From SZUA-252 sp035716005 (GTDB lineage: Bacteria; Eisenbacteria; RBG-16-71-46; SZUA-252), in NCBI GenBank assembly GCA_035716005.1, contig DASTKG010000083.1, forward strand, positions 1-10,318: DNA of 10,318 nucleotides, read 5' to 3'. A program made the translations under genes and the position numbers. Below are positions 1 through 5,282 of the stretch, in pieces. How positions within the stretch are numbered: the stretch's first letter is position 1; each line of letters opens with the position of its first letter. The notes under the pieces are model-generated. The model searched no databases and had not been told where the DNA came from. It saw nothing but the letters and a program-made list of their open reading frames with translations.

Positions 1-76
1 GTGGTACGCTTGATGCGCGGAATGCGCAGGCGAAGAATGAGCCAAGCACATATCCGACTGCAATCAAGCGTACCAC
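1..76. repeat. 14-bp perfect inverted repeat at the left edge
   Basis: The arm GTGGTACGCTTGAT at 1-14 has its exact reverse complement at 63-76, with a 48-bp spacer. The left arm starts at the first base of the window, so it may extend further out; the base just after the right arm begins an AAAA run. I see no convincing reading frame here. It could be a terminal or operator inverted repeat, or one side of a larger structured region upstream of the plus operon. The function is not known. Confidence 0.6.
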
Positions 77-84
77 AAAAGACC

Positions 85-222
85 TGTAACCGCAAGTTCA
101 CAGTAACGCTCGTTCAGTGTAACCACGAGTTCACAGTGGCACGTCGCTTGCGTGTGAACCATGGTTCACGGATCCGCGGCGATCCACCTGGATCCTCGTG
201 GATCCTGTAATCGACTGTTCAC
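85..222. promoter_or_regulatory. Four 17-bp repeated sites (TGTNA-N6-GTTCAC), operator or iteron array
   Basis: Four ungapped 17-mers share the frame TGTNA-N6-GTTCAC: 85-101 (TGTAACCGCAAGTTCAC), 118-134 (TGTAACCACGAGTTCAC), 153-169 (TGTGAACCATGGTTCAC) and 206-222 (TGTAATCGACTGTTCAC). Start-to-start distances are 33, 35 and 53 bp. The first two also agree over three further bases. The third contains the perfect 16-bp palindrome GTGAACCATGGTTCAC at 154-169, which suggests that each site is an imperfect dyad bound by a dimer. They lie in the less GC-rich gene-free region upstream of the first plus-strand HTH gene. A repressor/activator operator set or replication iterons both fit; the binding protein is unknown. 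Confidence 0.65.
171..205. repeat. Four GATCC boxes in exact 10-bp phase
   Basis: GATCC occurs at 171, 181, 191 and 201, so four copies are spaced exactly one helical turn apart; in three of them the preceding base makes GGATCC. The intervening five bases differ, so the conserved element is the GATCC box and not a simple 10-mer tandem. The array is wedged between the third and fourth 17-bp sites. Phased GATC motifs are known from some replication origins such as the P1 plasmid origin; applying that here is inference. Another option is a helically phased protein-binding array. Confidence 0.65.
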
Positions 223-239
223 GCGTTGTAAGACTGGCT

Positions 240-300
240 ATCTGATATCGCTGCTCCGAGCGTGGTAATCAGATGCGATATCAGCGCGCCAAGCATGCTT
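240..300. promoter_or_regulatory. Cluster of overlapping inverted repeats upstream of plus operon
   Basis: CTGATATCGC at 242-251 is exactly reverse-complemented by GCGATATCAG at 275-284 (23-bp spacer). An alternative pairing is ATCTGAT at 240-246 with ATCAGAT at 268-274, so the two halves can form mutually exclusive pairings. Just downstream, AAGCATGCTT at 291-300 is a perfect 10-bp palindrome. No open frame with coding-like composition crosses this. The position, roughly 100-160 bp upstream of the first plus-strand start, suits an operator or an attachment/origin element; I cannot tell which. The remaining sequence between 301 and 398 holds only a pyrimidine-rich tract and a weak TTGACG hexamer at 363-368. 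Confidence 0.5.
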
Positions 301-398
301 TAGCGGCGCGTGTCAACCGGAATCGCAGCGAACCGCTTTCGTCGTGGTCGCTAGCTTTCCCCTTGACGCTCTCTTTCTTCTCTTTCAGGATGGCGCGC

Positions 399-695
399 AT
401 GGCCGATTACGTTGTGCCGCCGACCCTCGCCCCGCTCCTCGGGTTGAGCCCCCCGACGCTCCGACGCACCTACGAGGACGCGAGGTCCTACGAACTTTGG
501 GCCCTCACCGCCACGGCCCCCGACCGGCGAACCCCCGCCGAGCGCGAGCAGCACGAGGCCCTCCTCACCGCCGACCGCACCCGCGGGGGCTTCCTTCGCT
601 GGTCCCCCGCCAACGCCGCCCGCGTACTCCGCGCCTTCGGCAAGCCGGTGCCCGCGGAGTGGACGGCCTCGCCGGCCGGGCCGGAGGCCACGTGA
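399..695 (+). CDS. Small helix-turn-helix DNA-binding protein (excisionase/MerR-like), first gene of plus operon
   Basis: This 98-aa protein has an N-terminal helix-turn-helix-like segment: residues 10-24 include LAPLLGLSPPTLRR, the pattern seen in small MerR/excisionase-type proteins. A basic middle follows, then a C-terminal block at residues 67-88 ending in GKPVPAEW. I chose ATG 399 over ATG 390 because AGGA at 387-390 sits 8 nt upstream, and because the resulting N-terminus lines up residue for residue with the HTH protein encoded at 9366-9590 on the other strand (10 of 21 identical, plus 14 of 22 identical in the C-terminal block). It carries about 25 extra residues between the two conserved parts. 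Its stop overlaps the next start (GTGA). The likely role is a sequence-specific DNA-binding regulator or origin/recombination accessory factor; the repeat-rich DNA just upstream is a natural target, but that is inference. Confidence 0.75.
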   Translation: MADYVVPPTLAPLLGLSPPTLRRTYEDARSYELWALTATAPDRRTPAEREQHEALLTADRTRGGFLRWSPANAARVLRAFGKPVPAEWTASPAGPEAT

Positions 696-976
696 ACCGC
701 ACCCCCGGCTGCTACGTCGCCGATCCCATCATCGTCGAAATCGACGTGGAGCCGTTCATGTCCACCATGCAGGCCATGGCGGGCGCTCTCGATGCCTTGT
801 TCGCGGCGGTGGGTGACATCGGGGTGCCGCCGGACGCGCTCGTGTTCGGCTCTCCGCGCCTCGCCGGCTTCCTGCGCAAGATCATCGCGGGCCGCTGGAA
901 GGGACGCCGGAAGCTCAACAACGCGACCCGCCGCTTTCGCCGCGCCGTGGTCGCGCACATCGGGGGTGCCTCGTGA
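692..976 (+). CDS. Hypothetical protein, 94 aa
   Basis: The GTG start overlaps the stop of the HTH gene by four bases (GTGA), and the stop overlaps the next start in the same way, so translation is probably coupled. The protein has an acidic/hydrophobic N-terminal half (around residues 14-45, rich in A, M, I and V, probably helical) and a strongly basic C-terminus (about residues 62-85, with KIIAGRWKGRRKLNN and RRFRR). That basic tail suggests contact with nucleic acid or membrane phosphate, but I recognise no family. Third-codon-position GC is high throughout, which supports real coding. No transmembrane helix is evident. Confidence 0.7.
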   Translation: MNRTPGCYVADPIIVEIDVEPFMSTMQAMAGALDALFAAVGDIGVPPDALVFGSPRLAGFLRKIIAGRWKGRRKLNNATRRFRRAVVAHIGGAS

Positions 977-1305
977 ACGCCGGCCTTCCTCCCGGCGCCC
1001 GCGTCGTCCCCATCGAGCCCGACCCCCGCGTGGGGGTGCGCCTCGGGCCGGACCCGTGGACGGTGGTCAAGCTCGGGGGCTCCACCTCCCCCAACGTCCT
1101 GCGGCGCAACAGGATCGCGGAGATGGGGCCCATCCTTCCGCCGGGCGCGCAACGTGTCGGGGCTGGCTTCATCCTCCCCGCCGGCTTCGAGCTCGAGATC
1201 GTGGAGCCGTCCCCCGTCACCCTGTTCGACGCGTGGGCCGCCGAGGGTGCGCAGGACCGCCCGCCGCCGGGACGTCGCCCGTGGGGCGCGAGGTGGGAGC
1301 GATGA
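973..1305 (+). CDS. Hypothetical protein, 110 aa
   Basis: The gene is GTG-initiated with a GTGA overlap to the previous gene and an ATGA overlap to the next. The sequence is rich in G, P and V with alternating hydrophobics (ARVVPIEPDPRVGVRLG, then WTVVKLGG, then GFILPAGFELEIVEP), which reads as a mostly beta-strand small domain. The last 20 or so residues are Pro/Arg/Gly-rich and probably unstructured. I do not recognise a family or a catalytic motif. Its place among the small early genes suggests an accessory element function only. Confidence 0.65.
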   Translation: MNAGLPPGARVVPIEPDPRVGVRLGPDPWTVVKLGGSTSPNVLRRNRIAEMGPILPPGAQRVGAGFILPAGFELEIVEPSPVTLFDAWAAEGAQDRPPPGRRPWGARWER

Positions 1306-1424
1306 GCCGCGTCCTCATGCTCGCCGTCGCCGCCGCGATGCTGCCCGTCGTGCCGGCGCTCATCCTCTACTGGCGGATCGCCGAGCCCTGGAAGCGCCCG
1401 CTGCGCGCGGAGGTGCAGCCGTGA
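1302..1424 (+). CDS. 40-aa single-span membrane peptide
   Basis: This short gene starts at ATG 1302, overlapping the upstream stop (ATGA), and ends by overlapping the GTG of the next gene. Residues 4-24 (VLMLAVAAAMLPVVPALILYW) form one long hydrophobic segment, followed by a basic juxtamembrane tail (RIAEPWKRPLR). It is therefore likely a one-span inner-membrane peptide with a positively charged cytoplasmic end. It could also be an uncleaved signal-anchor. No family is recognised; small membrane peptides of this kind are frequent in phage early regions. Support comes from the exact overlaps on both sides and high third-position GC. Confidence 0.6.
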   Translation: MSRVLMLAVAAAMLPVVPALILYWRIAEPWKRPLRAEVQP

Positions 1425-1843
1425 GCGCCGCGGGACTGAGCCCGGAGGGCCTTGCTGCATTCCGCGCCGAGATCGACAACGGACGCGACGCGACGGGCCG
1501 ATCGTTCGGCGCGTTCTGGTGGGGCAATGGGCCGCTCGCCGTCAAGATCGACCACGAGCACGTGGCCCCGTGCCGCATCAAGAATCTCCTGCGAGTCCTC
1601 GCGCTGGCCCGCGAGTCGACGCCCGCAGAGGTCAGCGCCGAAATGCTCGGCCTGGTCGCGATCGGGACGCATTACTTCGACGTCAACCTCGTCCGCGCGG
1701 TGGGGCGCGCATTCCCGGGCTGTGTGTGGTCGGCGGGAGCGAGCTTCGAAGAACCCCGGACCGGGCTGGAAGGGCGCGCGGCGCTCGCCTACCTCGACGG
1801 TCAGCTCGTCGCCTTGCTGGCGTCGTACCGCGTGGGGCCCTGA
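1421..1843 (+). CDS. Hypothetical protein, 140 aa
   Basis: The gene is GTG-initiated and overlaps the membrane peptide gene by four bases. The protein looks globular and cytosolic: a predicted helical start (SPEGLAAFRAEIDNG), a segment AVKIDHEHVAPCRIKNLLRVLALARE (about 47-72), and a C-terminal strand-like end (ALAYLDGQLVALLASYRVGP). There are two isolated cysteines at roughly 57 and 104, and no cluster. I see no signal peptide and no known catalytic motif, and I do not recognise a family. It is separated from the next gene by only two bases, so it belongs to the same transcription unit. Confidence 0.7.
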   Translation: MSAAGLSPEGLAAFRAEIDNGRDATGRSFGAFWWGNGPLAVKIDHEHVAPCRIKNLLRVLALARESTPAEVSAEMLGLVAIGTHYFDVNLVRAVGRAFPGCVWSAGASFEEPRTGLEGRAALAYLDGQLVALLASYRVGP

Positions 1844-1845
1844 CC

Positions 1846-2001
1846 ATGTGGCCCATCGACGACGACACCGCCGAGCCCCCGCGCGAGCTGTGCGACTGCG
1901 GCGTGTGCGACGAGTGCGCGCGGGACCGCGAGGCCGAGCAGCACGCGACGGACGCCGATGCCGCGTACGATGAGCGGCACGACTTCGACGGCATCGACTG
2001 A
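1846..2001 (+). CDS. 51-aa acidic protein with CxCxxCxxC cluster (possible zinc knuckle)
   Basis: ATG 1846 lies two bases after the previous stop. The peptide is strongly acidic (DDD near the start, many D/E in the tail) and carries four cysteines at 16, 18, 21 and 24 in the compact run CDCGVCDEC. Such spacing can bind one zinc ion in a small knuckle, which is inference from spacing alone. The rest is a charged, probably helical tail rich in Arg, Glu, Asp and Ala. No family is recognised. The highly polar composition makes a protein-binding adaptor or inhibitor plausible; an acidic DNA-mimic role is possible but unsupported. Confidence 0.6.
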   Translation: MWPIDDDTAEPPRELCDCGVCDECARDREAEQHATDADAAYDERHDFDGID

Positions 2002-2029
2002 ACCGCGGGCGGGTGGACACCCGGCGCCG

Positions 2030-2055
2030 CGAGGAGAGGAGCGAGGAGACCATGG
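2030..2055 (+). promoter_or_regulatory. Purine-rich translation-initiation leader, copy 1
   Basis: This 26-nt stretch of repeated GAG/GGAG triplets ends in ACCATGG at the start codon of the 150-aa gene. It matches a second leader at 2506-2531 in 23 of 26 positions. Several overlapping GGAG and GAGG motifs give unusually strong Shine-Dalgarno potential, which decides the start at ATG 2052 over the ATG at 2013. Confidence 0.7.
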
Positions 2056-2504
2056 GCAAGAAAGAGCCGAAGATCATGATCAAGGTGGCCGACGAGCCGC
2101 CCGACCCGAACACCACCTTTTCCGCGCTGCTCCGCGACGGGGAGAAGTTCAAGCCGGGCGACGCGCGGGGCACGCTGATGGACCGGCTCGGCGCCGTGTT
2201 CCAAGAGTTCATGCGCGGGCAGATGGCGGCGGCGGAGTACAAGCGCAGCGCGGTCAAGGGCAAGGTGGTGCTCACGTTCGACTTCACCACGGGCCCCGAC
2301 GGCTCGCAGACGTACACGTGCGACGAGAAGATCACCGCGGCGAAGCTCCCGAAGCGCGCCTCCATGACCTTCACGGACGAGGACGGCGAGATGACGGGCC
2401 GGCCCGCGGAGCCGCTCACGGATGAGATGTACCGGCGCGAGCGCGCGGCGAAGAACGACACGAAGGCGACGGAGCCCAAGGTGGGCGCGCCGTCGAACCT
2501 GTGA
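2052..2504 (+). CDS. 150-aa phage-type protein upstream of DUF2303 gene
   Basis: ATG 2052 was chosen for the strong purine-rich ribosome-binding leader. The N-terminus is basic (KKEPKIMIKV). Residues about 42-65 (LMDRLGAVFQEFMRGQMAAAEYKRS) look helical. They are followed by a beta-rich core (KGKVVLTFDFTTGPDG, SQTYTCDEKITAAKLPKRASMTF, then EDGEMTGRPAEP) and a charged tail. The helix, then KG-x-(V/L)-x-L-x-(F/L), then strand layout resembles, from memory, small phage proteins often encoded immediately 5' of DUF2303 genes. I regard that resemblance as moderate and have not verified it. Function is unknown. Spacing to the next gene is 23 bp and the two share a near-identical leader, so they are probably made in similar high amounts. 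Confidence 0.75.
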   Translation: MGKKEPKIMIKVADEPPDPNTTFSALLRDGEKFKPGDARGTLMDRLGAVFQEFMRGQMAAAEYKRSAVKGKVVLTFDFTTGPDGSQTYTCDEKITAAKLPKRASMTFTDEDGEMTGRPAEPLTDEMYRRERAAKNDTKATEPKVGAPSNL

Positions 2505-2505
2505 C

Positions 2506-2531
2506 CGACGAGAGGAGCGAGAGGACCATGG
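2506..2531 (+). promoter_or_regulatory. Purine-rich translation-initiation leader, copy 2
   Basis: This is the second copy of the 26-nt GAG-rich leader (23 of 26 identical to 2030-2055), ending in ACCATGG at the DUF2303 start. The ACCATGG context and the GAGAGGAGCGAG core are retained. It fixes the start at ATG 2528 over the in-frame ATG at 2501 region, which would overlap the upstream stop. Confidence 0.7.
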
Positions 2532-3472
2532 ACGACGAGACCCCCCAGCCCAGCATCGACTTGCAAGCTCTGTTCGACTTCGCGAAGGAGCGGACGCAGC
2601 CCGAGGAGTACACGTTCCAGGACCCCGAAGGCGTCGCGCCCGATGTCGTCGCGATCGTCGGGTTCAACAGCGGCGGCGGCGTCGAGGTGCTGCCCGTCGA
2701 CTTCAAGCGCGAGGCCTACCGCAAGGCTCCGCTGCGCAGGAAGGGCACGATCGAGACGCACACGCTCGGCAGCTTCGTAAACGTGGTGAACCGCGACAAG
2801 CGGCCCGACTCGGTGATCTTCGCCGACGTGCCCGCGATGAAGCTGACGGCCATCCTCGACTTCCACGGCGCCGCGGACAGCGCGCCGCGCTTCGGGGAGG
2901 ACCGCGTGGTGTACGGCTTCCAGATCTCGAAGCAGCTCAAGGCGTGGATGAGCGCGGCGAGCAGCCTGATGGATCAGAAGACCTTCTCGCGGCTCATCGA
3001 CGACCGGATCGGGGACGTCGGCGAGGGGCCCTACGAGGAGAAGAGCATCGCGCACGAGTTCGCGCGGCGCCGCGGGATCGCGTTCGCCTCGATCGCGGAC
3101 CTCCTCGTGTTCACCCGGACGATCGCGGCGAAGAGCTCGACGGCGAGCACGGAGCAGATCGACGAGACCACCGGCGACGTGTCGATCCAGTTCTCGAAGC
3201 GCGGCGACGTGCAGACTCCCGACGGCAAGCCGGTGCTCGTGCCCTTCGCGTTCGTGCTGACGATCCCGGTCCTGAGCGGGCTGGGGGCCACGGAGTTCAA
3301 CATCCCCGTGCGCCTCCGCTACGACATCGGCGAGAAGGGGATCACGTGGAGGATCGAGCTGCACGCGCTCGACAAGTTCACGCAGGCGGCGGTGGACGAG
3401 TCGGTGAAGACCATCGCCAAGCCGGCGCCCGACGGCTGCGGCCTGCCCGTCTTCATGGGCTCGCCGCCCTGA
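2528..3472 (+). CDS. DUF2303 family protein (YfdQ-like), 314 aa
   Basis: This protein matches the DUF2303 family, whose known members include E. coli prophage YfdQ, in both order of motifs and length. H78-T-L-G-S-F is followed by V-V-N at 86-88 (family pattern T-H/E-T-L-x-S-F-x-x-Y/V-V-N), then I97-F-A-D100, then T107-A-I-L-D-F-H113 (family I-T-A-x-L-D-Y/F-H), then Y129 and K-A-W at 138-140. The C-terminal part has IPVRLRYDIGEKG followed by a W-R-I-E-L strand, as in the family. DUF2303 proteins are typical of phage and prophage early regions; their biochemical role is not established. It is cytosolic with no signal or transmembrane segment. The gene is followed directly by a terminator-like hairpin, so the upstream transcription unit may end here in part. 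Confidence 0.85.
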   Translation: MDDETPQPSIDLQALFDFAKERTQPEEYTFQDPEGVAPDVVAIVGFNSGGGVEVLPVDFKREAYRKAPLRRKGTIETHTLGSFVNVVNRDKRPDSVIFADVPAMKLTAILDFHGAADSAPRFGEDRVVYGFQISKQLKAWMSAASSLMDQKTFSRLIDDRIGDVGEGPYEEKSIAHEFARRRGIAFASIADLLVFTRTIAAKSSTASTEQIDETTGDVSIQFSKRGDVQTPDGKPVLVPFAFVLTIPVLSGLGATEFNIPVRLRYDIGEKGITWRIELHALDKFTQAAVDESVKTIAKPAPDGCGLPVFMGSPP

Positions 3473-3493
3473 CCTCGCGCCGCTGCGCGCGCC

Positions 3494-3523
3494 AGCCTCC
3501 CGGGGCCCGCCTCGGGGGGCTTT
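3494..3523 (+). terminator. Terminator-like hairpin between DUF2303 and methyltransferase genes
   Basis: AGCCTCCCGGGG at 3494-3505 can pair along its whole length with CCTCGGGGGGCT at 3510-3521 (12 pairs, two of them G-U), with a CCCG tetraloop and a short TTT at 3521-3523. It begins 21 bp after the DUF2303 stop and ends 6 bp before the methyltransferase GTG. The U-run is short, so it may act as a partial terminator or attenuator, or limit access to the next ribosome-binding site. Confidence 0.55.
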
Positions 3524-3529
3524 CGCGCT

Positions 3530-4276
3530 GTGAGCGCCTCGATCACGCCCTACTACCGCTCCGAGGACGGCTCGATCACCGTCTACCACGCCCGCATGGA
3601 GGACGTGCTCGCGGCGGGGATCGTCGAGCCGCGGGACGTGGCGCTCGTGCATGCGGATCCGCCGTATGGGATCAAGCTCGAAACGAGGATCGCCACCGTC
3701 GGGAATCGGCTTGGGCGCCGAGGACTCAACGGCGGCGGGCGGGGGCGCGACTACCCCGCGATCGTGGGCGACGACAAGCCGTACGATCCGGCCCCGCTTC
3801 TCGCCCTTGATCGGCCGCTCATTCTGTGGGGCGCGAACCACTACGCGCCGCGCGTTCCCGCGTCGCCGTCCTGGATCTTGTGGGACAAGCGCGAGGATCA
3901 GGGCAGCGACGACAACGCCGACGGTGAGGCTGCGTGGACGAATCTCGGCGGCCCGCTGCGCATCTTCCGGCACTGGTGGCGCGGAGCGCTCCGCAAGACG
4001 GAGAAGGAGCACATCCATCTTCACCCATCACAGAAGCCGATCGCGCTCTGCTCGTGGGTCTACGCCCGCGCCAAGCTCAAGCGCGGCGATCTGGTCTTCG
4101 TCCCCTACCTCGGCAGCGGTCCCGATCTCCCCGCCGCTCTCGCCATGGGCCTCCGCGTGATCGCCTGCGATGTCGAGGAATGGTGCTGCCGCACCGCGGT
4201 CGCCGCGCGTCTGAACGCTGCTCCTCACCCCGAGCCCATCACCACCATCGGCCCGCTGTTCGGAGGCCCGCGATGA
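3530..4276 (+). CDS. Beta-class DNA methyltransferase (N6-adenine or N4-cytosine), 248 aa
   Basis: This is a DNA amino-methyltransferase. The catalytic motif IV is D43-P-P-Y-G47, followed by the core W115-I-L-W-D region and A-W-T-N (135-138). H165-P-S-Q-K-P170 is the usual motif preceding the SAM site, and P192-Y-L-G-S-G-P198 is the FxGxG SAM-binding motif I, placed after motif IV. That order (IV, then X/I) is the beta group. The usual T/S after GSG is P here, a modest variation. The length is normal for solitary phage enzymes, and no restriction endonuclease gene lies beside it, so it is probably an orphan methylase protecting or marking element DNA. GTG 3530 is the only upstream start that keeps the N-terminus; its ribosome-binding site is poor and overlaps the hairpin at 3494-3523, so expression may be low. 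It overlaps the nuclease gene (ATGA). Confidence 0.85.
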   Translation: MSASITPYYRSEDGSITVYHARMEDVLAAGIVEPRDVALVHADPPYGIKLETRIATVGNRLGRRGLNGGGRGRDYPAIVGDDKPYDPAPLLALDRPLILWGANHYAPRVPASPSWILWDKREDQGSDDNADGEAAWTNLGGPLRIFRHWWRGALRKTEKEHIHLHPSQKPIALCSWVYARAKLKRGDLVFVPYLGSGPDLPAALAMGLRVIACDVEEWCCRTAVAARLNAAPHPEPITTIGPLFGGPR

Positions 4277-5019
4277 GCAAGCATCCCCCCGAGCGCCCGT
4301 GCATCATCGCGATGGATCGGCGCGAGCCGTCGATCGAGGCGGGTGACCACCCGGACGCCGTGTTCCGCCCCTGCGTGTTCCCGCCCGGCATCCCGCGGGA
4401 CACGCCCTACGCGGACCGCCCGCGCACGGTGCTGCCCGTCGAGCGCGTGACGCTGGGAACCGGCGACTACTCGCTCCCGGGGCTCGAGCACCTCGTAGCG
4501 CTCGAGCGCAAGAGCGGGCCCGACTTGCTGCACACGCTCTTCGGCGAGTGGGAGGACAGCAACGGCGAAATGCACCCGAACCTCGACAGGTTCCGCGCCG
4601 AGCTCGAGCGGGCGCAGGACTTCGCCTACTTCAAGATCGTCTGCGAGGTGGACGAGCGGTGGCTGTTCGCGGAGGCGCGCCGCCGGTTCGAGACGTACGG
4701 CAAGAGCTTCGACCCGTTCTCCGTGCTCGCCCTGCTCCGAGGGTTCGACGTCGATCTGGGGGCCCCGACCATCTGGACGGGCTCGAAGGGGCTGGCCGAG
4801 ATCGAGGTGGGCTCGACGCTCGCGCGGGTGTGGAGCCAGGCCACGGGCGGGAAGGATGCGAGGAAGGCGCGGGAGCGAGGGTACGCGCCCCCCTGGCTCG
4901 GGGTGCTGGAGGGGCAGGTGCCCGCGGTCGAGGAGCCCCCGGCGGCCCCGGCGCCGCGCCGGAAGCCCGCGTCGAGGTTCACCGCCTCGGGTGAGCTCAT
5001 CCCGCGGGGCGGCTCGTGA
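4273..5019 (+). CDS. ERCC4-fold nuclease, 248 aa
   Basis: The ERCC4/XPF nuclease signature is complete: D15-R-R-E18 near the N-terminus, then G64-D65-Y66, E78-R79-K80-S81 and D84-L85, which is the GDxnERKx3D metal-binding motif. The segment L-F-G-E-W follows and then a helical region (PNLDRFRAELERAQDFAYFKIVCE). About 60 C-terminal residues are Pro/Ala/Arg-rich and probably flexible. Family members cut branched or structured DNA, so a role in recombination or resolution of replication intermediates is likely; unlike XPF/Mus81 there is no visible helix-hairpin-helix tail. ATG 4273 overlaps the methyltransferase stop, so the two are translationally coupled. A PD-(D/E)xK-like RecB-type nuclease is the alternative, but the ERK motif argues for ERCC4. 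Confidence 0.85.
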   Translation: MSKHPPERPCIIAMDRREPSIEAGDHPDAVFRPCVFPPGIPRDTPYADRPRTVLPVERVTLGTGDYSLPGLEHLVALERKSGPDLLHTLFGEWEDSNGEMHPNLDRFRAELERAQDFAYFKIVCEVDERWLFAEARRRFETYGKSFDPFSVLALLRGFDVDLGAPTIWTGSKGLAEIEVGSTLARVWSQATGGKDARKARERGYAPPWLGVLEGQVPAVEEPPAAPAPRRKPASRFTASGELIPRGGS

Positions 5020-5282
5020 GGCACGCGCCCATCCGCTGTGACGAGGACTCGCCGCCGATGTGCCCCGAGGAGTTCCCCAAGCTCTTCGCCCGCCCGTGGC
5101 GCCCGAGCCCGAAGCCGACGCCGCAGCCGCCCCCGTCGAGGAAGACGCTGGGGGAGACCATCGCGGAGTGCCGCGCCACCTACGAGCGAATGCAGGCGCG
5201 TGGCCCGCGCGTCGTCCTCGTCCGCAGCTACGAAAGGAAGCCCCATGATGGACGTGAAGAACCTCCCCCCGCTGAGCGATGA
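5016..5282 (+). CDS. Hypothetical protein, 88 aa
   Basis: The GTG start overlaps the nuclease stop (GTGA). The protein has a proline-rich linker (about 28-42, PWRPSPKPTPQPPPSRK), then a predicted helix (LGETIAECRATYERMQARG), a short hydrophobic strand (PRVVLVRSY) and a charged end. Two early cysteines (8 and 16) do not form a clear metal site. No family is recognised. Its last 38 bases overlap the start of the next gene, longer than the four-base overlaps elsewhere in the operon. Confidence 0.6.
   Translation: MRHAPIRCDEDSPPMCPEEFPKLFARPWRPSPKPTPQPPPSRKTLGETIAECRATYERMQARGPRVVLVRSYERKPHDGREEPPPAER

Noticed and set aside
1..210. 69-residue open frame covering the repeat region
   Set aside because: It has no ribosome-binding site and no coding bias, and it runs through the 17-bp sites and GATCC boxes, which explain the sequence better.
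363..391. TTGACG with a 17-bp spacer to CAGGAT as promoter of the plus operon
   Set aside because: The -10 match is only three of six and would put transcription start at the start codon, so I do not list it as a feature.
371..392. Pyrimidine tract followed by CAGG resembling a eukaryotic 3' splice site
   Set aside because: Everything else is bacterial/phage style, with overlapping genes and Shine-Dalgarno sites; AGGA here serves as the ribosome-binding site for ATG 399.
1367..4024. 885-residue open frame on the minus strand
   Set aside because: It lies antisense to ten plus-strand genes with clear motifs and overlaps; its product is Arg/Pro/Ala-rich without any domain. Long antisense frames are expected in very GC-rich coding DNA.
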